DNA of 64,000 nt from contig NZ_BMSK01000002.1 of NCBI RefSeq assembly GCF_014649115.1, forward strand, positions 1-64,000, written 5' to 3'. Each line of letters starts with the position of its first letter. The stretch's first letter is position 1. Position numbers and translations under genes: made by a program. Under the pieces are notes generated by a model, which made no database searches, was not told the origin of the DNA, and saw only the letters and a program-made list of their open reading frames with translations. Shown here piece after piece: positions 34,075 through 42,386 of this stretch. The DNA is from Streptomyces eurythermus (GTDB lineage Bacteria > Actinomycetota > Actinomycetes > Streptomycetales > Streptomycetaceae).

Positions 34075-35048
34075 CCTCACGCATCCTCGTCACCGGCGGA
34101 GCCGGCTTCATCGGATCCGCCTACGTCCGCGCGCTGCTCGGCCCCGCCGGACCGCCCGGCGTCTCGGTCACGGTCCTGGACAAACTCACCTACGCGGGCA
34201 GCCTCGCCCGCCTCGACCCGGTGCGCGGCCACCCCGGCCTGACCTTCGTGCACGGCGACGTCTGCGACGCCGCGACGGTACGGCGGCTGGCGGCCGGGCA
34301 CGACGAGATCGTCCACTTCGCGGCGGAGTCGCACGTCGACCGCTCCATCGAGGACGGCGCCGGCTTCACCCACACCAACGTGATGGGCACCCACACCCTG
34401 CTGGACGCGGCACTGCGGCACGGGGTGCGGACCTTCGTGCAGATCTCCACCGACGAGGTCTACGGCTCGATACCCGAGGGCGCCGCACGGGAGGAGGACC
34501 CGCTCAGGCCCAGCTCGCCGTACGCGGCGTCGAAGGCCGCGGCCGACCTCGTCGCGCTGGCCCACCACCACACCCACGGCCTGGACGTCCGGGTGACCCG
34601 CTGCTCCAACAACTTCGGCCCGTACCAGCATCCGGAGAAGGCCGTTCCGCGCTTCGTCGCCACCCTGCTGACCGGCGGTGACCTGCCGGTGTACGGCGAC
34701 GGGCGGCAGGTGCGCGACTGGCTGCACGTGGACGACCACGTGCGGGCCGTGGAACTGGTGCGCACGGCGGGGCGGCCGGGGCGGACGTACAACATCGGGG
34801 GTGGCACCTCGCTGACCAACCTGGACCTCGCGCACCGCCTGCTCCGGTGGTGCGGAGCCGGCCCGGAGCGCATCACGCACGTCGAGGACCGCAAGGGCCA
34901 CGACCGGCGGTACGCGGTGGACCACGGCAGGATCACCGCGGAGCTGGGATACCGGCCAAGGGTCGGCTTCGAGGCGGCGCTGGCCGCCACGGTGGACTGG
35001 TACCGGACCCATCGGGCCTGGTGGGAGCCCATGCTGGAGTCCGTGTGA
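34071..35048 (+). CDS. acbB: dTDP-glucose 4,6-dehydratase (AcbB/RmlB-like)
   Basis: A 325-residue extended SDR. NAD binding is by RILVTGGAGFIGSAYVRALL. The early active-site region is IVHFAAESHVDRSIED. The dehydratase triad is in FVQISTDEVYGSIPEG (Thr-Asp-Glu) plus the YxxxK in PYAASKAAADL. RCSNNFGPYQHPEKAVPRFV is characteristic of dTDP-glucose 4,6-dehydratases. It makes dTDP-4-keto-6-deoxyglucose, the substrate of the AcbV-like aminotransferase encoded on the other arm. ATG overlaps the AcbA-like stop. A short hairpin (35051-35067) follows the stop. Confidence 0.93.
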   Translation: MTSRILVTGGAGFIGSAYVRALLGPAGPPGVSVTVLDKLTYAGSLARLDPVRGHPGLTFVHGDVCDAATVRRLAAGHDEIVHFAAESHVDRSIEDGAGFTHTNVMGTHTLLDAALRHGVRTFVQISTDEVYGSIPEGAAREEDPLRPSSPYAASKAAADLVALAHHHTHGLDVRVTRCSNNFGPYQHPEKAVPRFVATLLTGGDLPVYGDGRQVRDWLHVDDHVRAVELVRTAGRPGRTYNIGGGTSLTNLDLAHRLLRWCGAGPERITHVEDRKGHDRRYAVDHGRITAELGYRPRVGFEAALAATVDWYRTHRAWWEPMLESV

Positions 35049-35210
35049 CTCCGGCCCGCACGGCCGGGCGCGTCGGGGACGCACCGGATGCGAACCCCGC
35101 GGCCGGGGACCGGAGTTCGTCGAACGTAACACCCTGGAAACCCTTGCGAAAGGCTTTGCGCGCGGCTCATTCAACTATTGCCTGCTCAACTGGCAGTTCT
35201 GCGCAAGGGG

Positions 35211-35239
35211 TTGACCTGCGGTAGGCGGCGCCGTACGGT
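35211..35239 (+). promoter_or_regulatory. Amylase gene promoter
   Basis: TTGACC (35211-35216), 17-nt spacer, TACGGT (35234-35239), a good vegetative-type promoter about 110 bp before the amylase ATG. An expected start near 35246 places the palindrome at 35252 immediately downstream. The rest of 35049-35348 has a short hairpin and no gene. Confidence 0.7.
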
Positions 35240-35251
35240 CTCGACCGCAAT

Positions 35252-35266
35252 TTCTTGCAGCAAGAA
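35252..35266. promoter_or_regulatory. Palindromic operator of the MalR/Reg1 (LacI family) type
   Basis: Perfect 15-bp palindrome TTCTTGC-A-GCAAGAA, 12 bp past the -10 box. CTTGCAGCAAG-type elements at this position are the known sites through which Reg1/MalR represses Streptomyces amylase and chitinase-type genes. Repression in the absence of maltodextrin is therefore likely. Confidence 0.75.
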
Positions 35267-35348
35267 CCAGTGAACGGCCTTACCTGGCATGGCGCGTTGT
35301 CAACCAAGGCTGACTCCGGTACCACCCCACATCCCCACTGGAGCAACC

Positions 35349-37043
35349 ATGGCCAGAAAGACCGTGGCCGCTGCACTCGCCGCCCTGGCGGGAGCCGCTG
35401 TGGCCGTCACGGGACCGACGCCGGCGCAGGCGAGCGCGCCCGGCGGCAAGGACGTCACCGCGGTGATGTTCGAATGGAACTTCAAGTCCGTCGCCAAGGC
35501 GTGCACGGACCAACTGGGCCCCGCCGGGTACGGCTACGTCCAGGTCTCCCCACCCAACGAACACATCCAGGGCCCGGCCTGGTGGACGGCCTACCAGCCC
35601 GTCAGCTACAAGATCGGCACGAAGCTGGGCAACCGCTCGGACTTCGCGAACATGGTGGACACCTGCCACGCGGCAGGCGTCAAAGTGGTCGCGGACACCG
35701 TGATCAACCACATGGCGAACGCCTCCGGCACCGGCACCGCCGGGTCGTCCTTCAGCAAGTACGACTACCCCGGCACCTACTCCGCAGCCGACATGGACGA
35801 CTGCACCACGAGCATCAGCAACTACGGCGACCGCTGGAACGTCCAGCACTGCGAGATGGGCGGCCTGCCCGACCTCGACACCGGCGAGGAGTACGTCCGC
35901 AAGACCATCGCGGGCTACCTGAACGACCTGCTGTCCCTCGGCGTCGACGGCTTCCGCATCGACGCCGCCAAGCACATCCCCGAGGACGACCTCGCCAACA
36001 TCAAGTCCCGCCTGACCAATCCCGGCGTCTACTGGAACCAGGAGACGATCGGCGCCTCCGGCGAGGCGGTCCAGCCGCCCGAGTTCTACAACACGGGCGA
36101 CGTCCAGGAGTTCCGCTACGCCTACGACCTCAAGCGCGTCTTCACCAACGAGAAGCTCGCCGAACTGAAGAACTTCGGTGAGGCGTGGGGCTACGTCTCC
36201 AGCGGCAAGGCCTCCGTCTTCGTCACCAACCACGACACCGAACGCAACGGGGGAAGCCTCACCTACAAGGACGGTTCCGACTACACTCTCGCGCACGTCT
36301 TCATGCTGGCCTGGCCGTACGGCTCACCCGATGTGCACTCCGGCTACGAGTTCAGCGACAAGGACGCCGGCGGACCCGACAACGGCCAGGTCAACGCCTG
36401 CTACACCGACGGCTGGAAGTGCCAGCACGCCTGGCGCGAGATAGCGAGCATGGTCAAGTTCCGCAACACGGCCGCCGGTACGGCCGTGACCGACTGGTGG
36501 GACAACGGCAACAACCAGATCGCCTTCGGCCGCGGCGACAAGGCGTACGTCGCCATCAACCACGAGGGCTCCCCCCTCACCCGCACCTTCCAGACCTCGC
36601 TGGCCGCCGGGAACTACTGCGACGTGCAGAGCGGCAAGGGGGTGACCGTCGACTCGTCCGGCCGGTTCACGGCCACCCTGGGCGCCGACTCCGCCCTCGC
36701 GCTGCACATCGGGGCGAAGAACTGCGACACCACCGTCGACCCCGACCCCGCCACCGGAGCCTCGTTCAACGTCAACGCCTCCACCCAGTGGGGCCAGAAC
36801 GTGTACGTCGTCGGCAGCATCTCCGCCCTCGGCAACTGGAACACCGCCAAGGCCCTCAAGCTGGACCCGGCGAGCTACCCCGTGTGGAAGCTCGACCAGG
36901 CCCTGCCCGCGGGCACCGCATTCGAGTACAAGTACCTCCGCAAGGACGCGAGCGGCAACGTCGCCTGGGAGAGCGGCTCCAACCGTACGGCCACCGTGCC
37001 GGCCGGCGGAGTGGTCACGCTGAACGACACCTGGCGCGGCTGA
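35349..37043 (+). CDS. Secreted alpha-amylase (GH13) with C-terminal starch-binding domain (CBM20)
   Basis: A 564-residue secreted enzyme. A Sec signal occupies residues 1-30 ([20 protein letters not shown], then AQASA). The catalytic barrel follows with region [10 protein letters not shown] (about 113-121), [10 protein letters not shown] with nucleophile Asp205, WNQETIG with Glu232 and FVTNHDTE with Asp296. The last 100 residues ([37 protein letters not shown]) form a CBM20. Length and order match classical Streptomyces amylases. The ATG at 35349 has GGAG upstream. Acarbose-type clusters encode extracellular amylases (AcbE/AcbZ) thought to be relatively insensitive to the inhibitor; this may be the counterpart, to be tested. 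Confidence 0.93.
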   Translation: MARKTVAAALAALAGAAVAVTGPTPAQASAPGGKDVTAVMFEWNFKSVAKACTDQLGPAGYGYVQVSPPNEHIQGPAWWTAYQPVSYKIGTKLGNRSDFANMVDTCHAAGVKVVADTVINHMANASGTGTAGSSFSKYDYPGTYSAADMDDCTTSISNYGDRWNVQHCEMGGLPDLDTGEEYVRKTIAGYLNDLLSLGVDGFRIDAAKHIPEDDLANIKSRLTNPGVYWNQETIGASGEAVQPPEFYNTGDVQEFRYAYDLKRVFTNEKLAELKNFGEAWGYVSSGKASVFVTNHDTERNGGSLTYKDGSDYTLAHVFMLAWPYGSPDVHSGYEFSDKDAGGPDNGQVNACYTDGWKCQHAWREIASMVKFRNTAAGTAVTDWWDNGNNQIAFGRGDKAYVAINHEGSPLTRTFQTSLAAGNYCDVQSGKGVTVDSSGRFTATLGADSALALHIGAKNCDTTVDPDPATGASFNVNASTQWGQNVYVVGSISALGNWNTAKALKLDPASYPVWKLDQALPAGTAFEYKYLRKDASGNVAWESGSNRTATVPAGGVVTLNDTWRG

Positions 37044-37081
37044 CCGACCCACCCGGAGACGAACTCCGCACACCGGCGACG

Positions 37082-37113
37082 ACCGCCCGGCCCCACCACC
37101 GGTGCCGGGCGGT
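37082..37113 (+). terminator. Terminator after the alpha-amylase gene
   Basis: Perfect 10-bp stem ACCGCCCGGC (37082-37091) with GCCGGGCGGT (37104-37113), 12-nt loop, 38 nt past the stop. Confidence 0.75.
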
Positions 37114-37177
37114 CCCGCGCCCCCGCTCGGCGGCGCCCGTCCTTGCCCGCCACCGACACCCCGAGGAGACGCGTCAC

Positions 37178-37524
37178 GTGGCCGGCAGACCCAGACAGCA
37201 CGCAACCGCCCTGGCCGTAGCGCTGTGCACAGCCGTGCTGCCACCGCTGACGCCCCCGGCGACGGCCGCGGAACGGCTTGCGGCACCCGCGACGGCCGCG
37301 GAACCGCCCGCGGCACCGGCGACGGTCACCGAATTCCCACGTGGCTGACCGACGCACAGCGGTCCGCCCATCCGGGATTCGCGGACCACCAGGCCTTCAC
37401 CGTCGATCCCCGGGACCGCGACCGGATCGCCGAGGCCCGGGCGAGCCGCCAGCTGATCGCCACCCAGCGAGGGCAGGACGGGGCCCTGCTCGGCGCCACG
37501 ACCGTGCGCCTGCCACCCGGCTGA
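37178..37524 (+). pseudogene. Remnant of an amylopullulanase-type gene (signal peptide joined to C-terminal end)
   Basis: GAGGAG precedes a GTG at 37178 that opens a signal-peptide-like frame (MAGRPRQHATALAVALCTAV, cleavage near ATAAE), ending at a stop at 37348. From about 37339 another frame reads IPTWLTDAQRSAHPGF and continues to a stop at 37524 (LLGATTVRLPPG). This second part is clearly homologous to the last 60-odd residues of the neighbouring GH13 protein (IPSKLTDAQKSAHPEL to AATAVRLP). The whole catalytic part is missing and the two ends are out of frame. It is most simply an internally deleted copy of a paralogous gene. Confidence 0.75.
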
Positions 37525-37562
37525 CCTCCCCAGCACACCGTACGAAAGGAAAGAGCCGCACC

Positions 37563-40500
37563 GTGACCCCAGCACCCACCGCCCGTGGCAACCCGGGCGG
37601 ACCACCGGCACGCCCGCGTGGCCGGCGCCTCCCGGCCGCCGTCACCCGCGCCGCCACCGTGGCCGTCACCGCCGCACTGCTCGCCACGGCCCCGCACGCC
37701 ACCCAGCCGGCGAGCGCCACGGTTCCGGGCGGCGCCCGGTCGGCGAGCGCGGGCCGCCCGTCCGCCCCGCCGTCCGACGCCCGCCTGGCCGCGACGCCGG
37801 CCCGGCACGACATGACCCGGGAGCAGTTCTACTTCCTCCTCCCCGACCGGTTCGCGGACGGCTCCGCCGCCAACGACCGGGGCGGACTGACCGGCGACCG
37901 CACCACCACCGGCTACGACCCCACCGACAAGGGCTTCTACCAAGGAGGTGACCTGAAGGGGCTGATCAGCAAGCTGGACTACGTCAAGGGGCTCGGCACC
38001 ACCGCGATCTGGCTGGCCCCGATCTTCAAGAACAAACCGGTGCAGGGCAACGGCGAGAGCGCCGGCTACCACGGTTACTGGATCACCGACTTCACCCGTG
38101 CCGACCCGCACTTCGGCACCAACGCGGACCTCGCGGAACTCATCCGCAAGGCCCACGCCAAGGGGATGAAGGTCTTCTTCGACGTCATCACCAACCACAC
38201 GGCCGACACCGTCACCAACACCGAGAAGACGTTCACCTACCGCGGCAAGGGCGCCTACCCCTACCTGGACACCGAAGGCCGCCCCTTCGACGACACCAAG
38301 GGCATGCACGAGATCGACGCCCGCGGCTTCCCCTACACACCGCAGGTCGCCCCGTCCGAACGGAACGCCAAGGTCCCGGCCTGGCTCAACGACCCCACCA
38401 TGTACCACAACCGCGGCGACTCCACCTTCGCCGGCGAGAGCACCCTCTACGGCGACCACACCGGCCTCGACGACCTGTGGACCGAACGCCCCGAGGTCGT
38501 GCGCGGCATGGAGAAGATCTACGAGAAGTGGGTCGAGGACTTCCGCGTCGACGGCTTCCGCGTCGACACCGTCCGCAACGTCGACATGGCGTTCTGGACC
38601 CAGTGGGCGACGGCACTCGACGCCTACGCGGCGAGGAAGGGCCGGAAGAACTTCTTCGTCTTCGGCGAGACACTGTCCTCCGACCCGGCCGTCACCTCGC
38701 CCTACGTACGCCAGGGCCGCCTCGACGCTACGCTCGACTTCCCGCTCCAGGACGCCGTCCGCCAGTACGCCTCCCAGGGCCGCACGGCCGACCGGCTCGC
38801 CGACGTCTTCGCGCAGGACTACCGCTACACCACCGACAAGGCGAACGCCTACGAACAGGTCACCTTCCTCGGCAACCACGACATGGGCCGCATCGGCGCC
38901 TTCCTGCTGAAGGACAACCCGGGGGCCGGCGACGCCGAACTCCTGCGCCGGGACCGCTTCGCCCACGAGCTGATGTTCCTCTCCCGGGGCAACCCGGTCG
39001 TCTACTCCGGTGACGAACAGGGCTTCACCGGCGCCGGCGGCGACAAGGACGCCCGGCAGACGATGTTCGCCTCGAAGGTGCCGGAGTACCTGGACGACGA
39101 CGAGATCGGCACCGACCGTACGGCCGCCTCGGACGCCTACGACCCCTCCCACCCCCTGTACCGGGCCATAGCCGCCCTGTCCCGGCTCACCCGGGACCAC
39201 CCCGCCCTGCGCGACGGCGTCCAGACCGAACGCTACGCACAAGGCCCCGTCTACGCCTTCACCCGGACGGACACCCACCGGCGCGACCACTACCTGGTGG
39301 CGGCCAACAACGCCACCGAGGCACGGACCGTACGGATCCCCACGGGCTTCGCCGGAGTGGCCTACCGGGGCCTGTACGGCACCACCGGCACGGTGACCAG
39401 CGGCGCCGACACCCGTGTGACCGTCACCATCCCGCCGCTGTCGTCCGTGGTGCTGAAGGCGAAGCAGCGGCTCGGCACGCCCGCCACCCGGCTCACCCTG
39501 GAACTCAAGGCCCCCGCCGCGGGCGCCACCGGCGACGTCGACGTCTCCGCCGACGTCAGCGGCGGCGGCCTCGACCGCGTCGTCTTCGCCGCCCAGGTCG
39601 GCAACGGCCCCTGGCAGACGCTCGGCACCGCCGACCACGCCCCGTACAAGGTCACACAGCACCTCCCCGACACCGTGAAGCAGGGCACCACCCTGCGCTA
39701 CAAGGCGGTGGCCGTCGACCTCGCGGGCCGGACCGCGAGTGCCCTCGCCACGACCACGGCCGGGCAGACGGCGACGCCCAGGCCGCCGAGCGCCCTGAAC
39801 CGCGCCTACGCCGTCGTCCACTACCTGCGCCCGGACGGCGACTACACCGGCCGGCGACTGGAAAGCGCGGGCCGGACGGCCGAGTTCACCGGCCGGGACG
39901 CCTACGGCGCCTTCGCCTGGGTCAAGTTGGAGGAGGGCGCGCGGAGCCTGACGTACACGGTCACCGGAAACGGCACCGCGGACGGCCCGCGGCGCACCGT
40001 CGACCTGGACAAGACGGGCGAGGTCTGGATCCGGCAGGGGGACGACGGCCAGTCGGACACGGCACCGCACGGCGCCTACCCGGCCCCCGACCCGGCCAAG
40101 GCAGTGATCCACTACCACCGGGCCGACGGCGACTACGACGGCTGGGGCCTGCACACCTGGACCGGGGCGAAGCATCCCACGGACTGGTCGGCGCCGCTCA
40201 CGCCCACCGGCAGGGACGCCTTCGGCGTGACCTTCGAGGTGCCGCTCGCCGACGGCGCGACCTCGCTCAGCTACATCGTCCACAAGGGCGACGAGAAGGA
40301 CATCAGCGCCGACCGGTCGCTGGACTTCGCCACCTACGGCAAGGAGACCTGGCTGATCGGCGGTGACGGCGACTATCTGCTGCCGACGGTGGGCAGCGCC
40401 CCCGATCTGGACCTCGACACGGCCAAGGCCCGCTGGATCGGCACGGACACGGTCGTGTGGAAGGTGAAGACCACGGACGCCACCAGTCAGCAGCTCGTCT

Positions 40501-40751
40501 ACGCCCCTGACGGAGGCATCACCGTCAAGGACGGCGCGCTGTCCGACGAGGGCCACTGGCTGCGGCTGATCCCGTCGAAGCTCACGGACGCCCAGAAGTC
40601 GGCGCATCCGGAGCTGGCGGACGACCCGGCGTTCACGGTCGACCCCCGAGACCGCGACCGCGTCCCGGCCGCCCTGCGCGCCCAGCTCATCGCCACCCAA
40701 CGCGCCGCCAACGGCGCGCTGCTGGCCGCCACCGCGGTCCGCCTTCCCTGA
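37563..40751 (+). CDS. Secreted GH13 alpha-amylase with pullulanase-type accessory domains
   Basis: A 1062-residue secreted protein. A long signal region occupies about 1-52, then the GH13 barrel at about 85-635. Region I is VFFDVITNH, the nucleophile Asp335 is in VDGFRVDTV, the acid/base Glu369 is in FVFGETLS and Asp440 is in FLGNHDMGR. After this come an Ig-like domain (about 640-740) and two pullulanase-associated (PUD/CBM41-type) domains beginning AYAVVHYLRPDGDYTG and KAVIHYHRADGDYDGW. The end (ARWIGTDTVVWKVKTTDATS to RLP) corresponds to the domain that precedes the pullulanase barrel in about 1800-residue Streptomyces amylopullulanases. The second barrel is absent, so the gene appears to be a shortened relative. 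GTG start with AAAGGA upstream. Confidence 0.88.
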   Translation: MTPAPTARGNPGGPPARPRGRRLPAAVTRAATVAVTAALLATAPHATQPASATVPGGARSASAGRPSAPPSDARLAATPARHDMTREQFYFLLPDRFADGSAANDRGGLTGDRTTTGYDPTDKGFYQGGDLKGLISKLDYVKGLGTTAIWLAPIFKNKPVQGNGESAGYHGYWITDFTRADPHFGTNADLAELIRKAHAKGMKVFFDVITNHTADTVTNTEKTFTYRGKGAYPYLDTEGRPFDDTKGMHEIDARGFPYTPQVAPSERNAKVPAWLNDPTMYHNRGDSTFAGESTLYGDHTGLDDLWTERPEVVRGMEKIYEKWVEDFRVDGFRVDTVRNVDMAFWTQWATALDAYAARKGRKNFFVFGETLSSDPAVTSPYVRQGRLDATLDFPLQDAVRQYASQGRTADRLADVFAQDYRYTTDKANAYEQVTFLGNHDMGRIGAFLLKDNPGAGDAELLRRDRFAHELMFLSRGNPVVYSGDEQGFTGAGGDKDARQTMFASKVPEYLDDDEIGTDRTAASDAYDPSHPLYRAIAALSRLTRDHPALRDGVQTERYAQGPVYAFTRTDTHRRDHYLVAANNATEARTVRIPTGFAGVAYRGLYGTTGTVTSGADTRVTVTIPPLSSVVLKAKQRLGTPATRLTLELKAPAAGATGDVDVSADVSGGGLDRVVFAAQVGNGPWQTLGTADHAPYKVTQHLPDTVKQGTTLRYKAVAVDLAGRTASALATTTAGQTATPRPPSALNRAYAVVHYLRPDGDYTGRRLESAGRTAEFTGRDAYGAFAWVKLEEGARSLTYTVTGNGTADGPRRTVDLDKTGEVWIRQGDDGQSDTAPHGAYPAPDPAKAVIHYHRADGDYDGWGLHTWTGAKHPTDWSAPLTPTGRDAFGVTFEVPLADGATSLSYIVHKGDEKDISADRSLDFATYGKETWLIGGDGDYLLPTVGSAPDLDLDTAKARWIGTDTVVWKVKTTDATSQQLVYAPDGGITVKDGALSDEGHWLRLIPSKLTDAQKSAHPELADDPAFTVDPRDRDRVPAALRAQLIATQRAANGALLAATAVRLP

Positions 40752-40764
40752 CCCACACCACGAC

Positions 40765-40801
40765 CGACGGGTGCCCCTCGCCGGGCGCGGGGCACCCGTC
40801 G
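40765..40801 (+). terminator. Strong terminator at the end of the cluster's plus-strand arm
   Basis: Perfect 13-bp stem CGACGGGTGCCCC (40765-40777) with GGGGCACCCGTCG (40789-40801), 11-nt loop, 14 nt past the stop. It marks a clean cluster boundary. Confidence 0.85.
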
Positions 40802-40869
40802 CATTCCCGGGACCGGATGATGTAATACCCCGTACAGATTTGTAGCCATTACCGATTTGGGGGGCGGCT

Positions 40870-41517
40870 GTGCCGTTCAAGACCACCGAGGAAGCGGTAC
40901 GCGCGTGGGTGGAGGGATGGGCCGTCTCGCGCGGTGCGGCCCGACCCACGCCCCGGCCCTGGGGGTTCACCGTGGAGGTGGGCCTGCCCAAGGAGGTGGC
41001 CCGGCATGTCGTCACCGCCGCCGACGAGGCGACCGTCCGCAAGCTGGCCGAGAACACCACGGCCTGCGGCATACCTCTCAAGACGTTCGTGCCGGCGCGG
41101 ACCCTGCGGGCGTGGCTGCCGCCGGGCTGGGTCCTGCTGGACGGCCATGCGGTCCTCATGGCCGCCCGGCTGAGCACCGTCGACGCCCCGCCCCGCCTTC
41201 CCGACGGCTACCGGCTGCACCACTGGGACCGGGCCGGCGTCACCCGTGCGGTGGTGCGCGCCGCCGACGGAGCCTTCGCCGCGCGCGGGCAGATCGCGGT
41301 CACCGGCCCGACCGCCGTGGCCGACCAGGTGGAGACGCACCCGGCTCATCGGCGCCGGGGGCTCGGACGCGTGGTGATGGGAACGCTCGCCGAGGCTGCG
41401 ACCCGTCAGGGCGCGCGGGCGGCCGTGCTGGGCGCGACCGAGGAGGGCCGGACACTGTACGAGGCCGTCGGCTGGCAGGTGGTGGCTCCGCTGAGCGCCG
41501 CGGTCCGGGAAGCATAG
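40870..41517 (+). CDS. GNAT-family acetyltransferase
   Basis: A 215-residue protein with a C-terminal GNAT domain. The acetyl-CoA loop is VETHPAHRRRGLGRVVMGTL (about 155-174), followed by GARAAVLGATEEGRTLYEAVGW. The N-terminal 80 residues (TTEEAVRAWVEGWAVSRGAA) form an extra helical domain. This shape is common in actinobacterial GNATs of unknown substrate. The start is GTG after a G-rich stretch. The preceding 60 bp are AT-rich for this genome (ATGATGTAATACC) and probably hold the promoter. Confidence 0.83.
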   Translation: MPFKTTEEAVRAWVEGWAVSRGAARPTPRPWGFTVEVGLPKEVARHVVTAADEATVRKLAENTTACGIPLKTFVPARTLRAWLPPGWVLLDGHAVLMAARLSTVDAPPRLPDGYRLHHWDRAGVTRAVVRAADGAFAARGQIAVTGPTAVADQVETHPAHRRRGLGRVVMGTLAEAATRQGARAAVLGATEEGRTLYEAVGWQVVAPLSAAVREA

Positions 41518-41603
41518 GACAGCGGGATCCAGTCATCCGGCACGCCGAGGCAACCGACGCCGTCCCGCCGCGGCACCCCGTCGGCCATGCCGGTGCCGGC
41601 GGC

Positions 41604-42215
41604 TCAGTCCGCCGTCCGCGTGGCAGCCGCCGTCCTGAACGCCGGGGAGGCTTGGAACAACGCGTGGACGGCGGTGGTGACCTGGGCGGCGACCGCCTCG
41701 GGGGTGGAGGAGTCGAGCTTGCCGTCGAGGTGCAGGAAGGCCAGGCCGTGGACGAGGGCCCAGATCGTGGTCGACAGGGCCTCCGCGTCCGAGCCGGGGA
41801 AGGCGGCCCGCACGATCCCGCGGACGTATTCCGAGATGGCCGCGGTCGCGGCGACCCGTTCCTCGCTCGTCGGGTCGCACGGCTCGGCGAACATGGCCCG
41901 GAAGAGGGCGGGGTGGTCCAGCGCGAACCGTACGTAGGCGACGGCGACCGCGGCGAGCTCATCGGGCGTCGCCGGGGCCGGGTGGGCCCCGGCCAGGTGC
42001 CCGGCGAGTTCGCGGTAGCCCTCGGCGGCGACGGCGGAGACGAGCGCGTCGCGGTCGGCGTAGTGGCGGTACGGTGCGGTGGCCGACACCCCGGCACGCC
42101 GGGCGACCGCGCGCAGCGAGAGGCCCGCGCTGCCGTCCTCCTCCAGGAGTTCGCGCGCGGCGCGCAGGCAGGCGGCGCGCAGATCGCCGTGGTGGTACGT
42201 GCCGGTCGGAGGCAT
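41604..42215 (-). CDS. TetR-family transcriptional regulator
   Basis: A 203-residue TetR regulator. The N-terminal DNA-binding domain is YHHGDLRAACLRAARELLEE then GLSLRAVARRAGVSATAPYR and HYADRDALV. The C-terminal ligand domain is of the WHG type (LDHPALFRAMFAEP, IWALVHGLAFLHLDGKL). It is on the same strand as, and 171 bp downstream of, the aldehyde dehydrogenase gene. The TAAACAT-type repeats at 46385-46509 are a candidate target, but nothing in the sequence proves it. The 42216-42386 interval is AT-rich near 42280-42310 and probably carries the promoter. Confidence 0.88.
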   Translation of the reverse strand: MPPTGTYHHGDLRAACLRAARELLEEDGSAGLSLRAVARRAGVSATAPYRHYADRDALVSAVAAEGYRELAGHLAGAHPAPATPDELAAVAVAYVRFALDHPALFRAMFAEPCDPTSEERVAATAAISEYVRGIVRAAFPGSDAEALSTTIWALVHGLAFLHLDGKLDSSTPEAVAAQVTTAVHALFQASPAFRTAAATRTAD

Positions 42216-42386
42216 GGGTCACCCGTCCTTGGTGTTCACGGCGTTCACATTCCCTCTCTCATGTGCACGCCGCATACATCCTAAGGGATCAAAAAGAAGG
42301 GAAGAAGGAACAACCGGGACGATGACGGACCGCCCTCTCTCCGCGGCGCGGCCCGGCCGGGTCCGCTGCCGTGCGACAGCCGCGGG

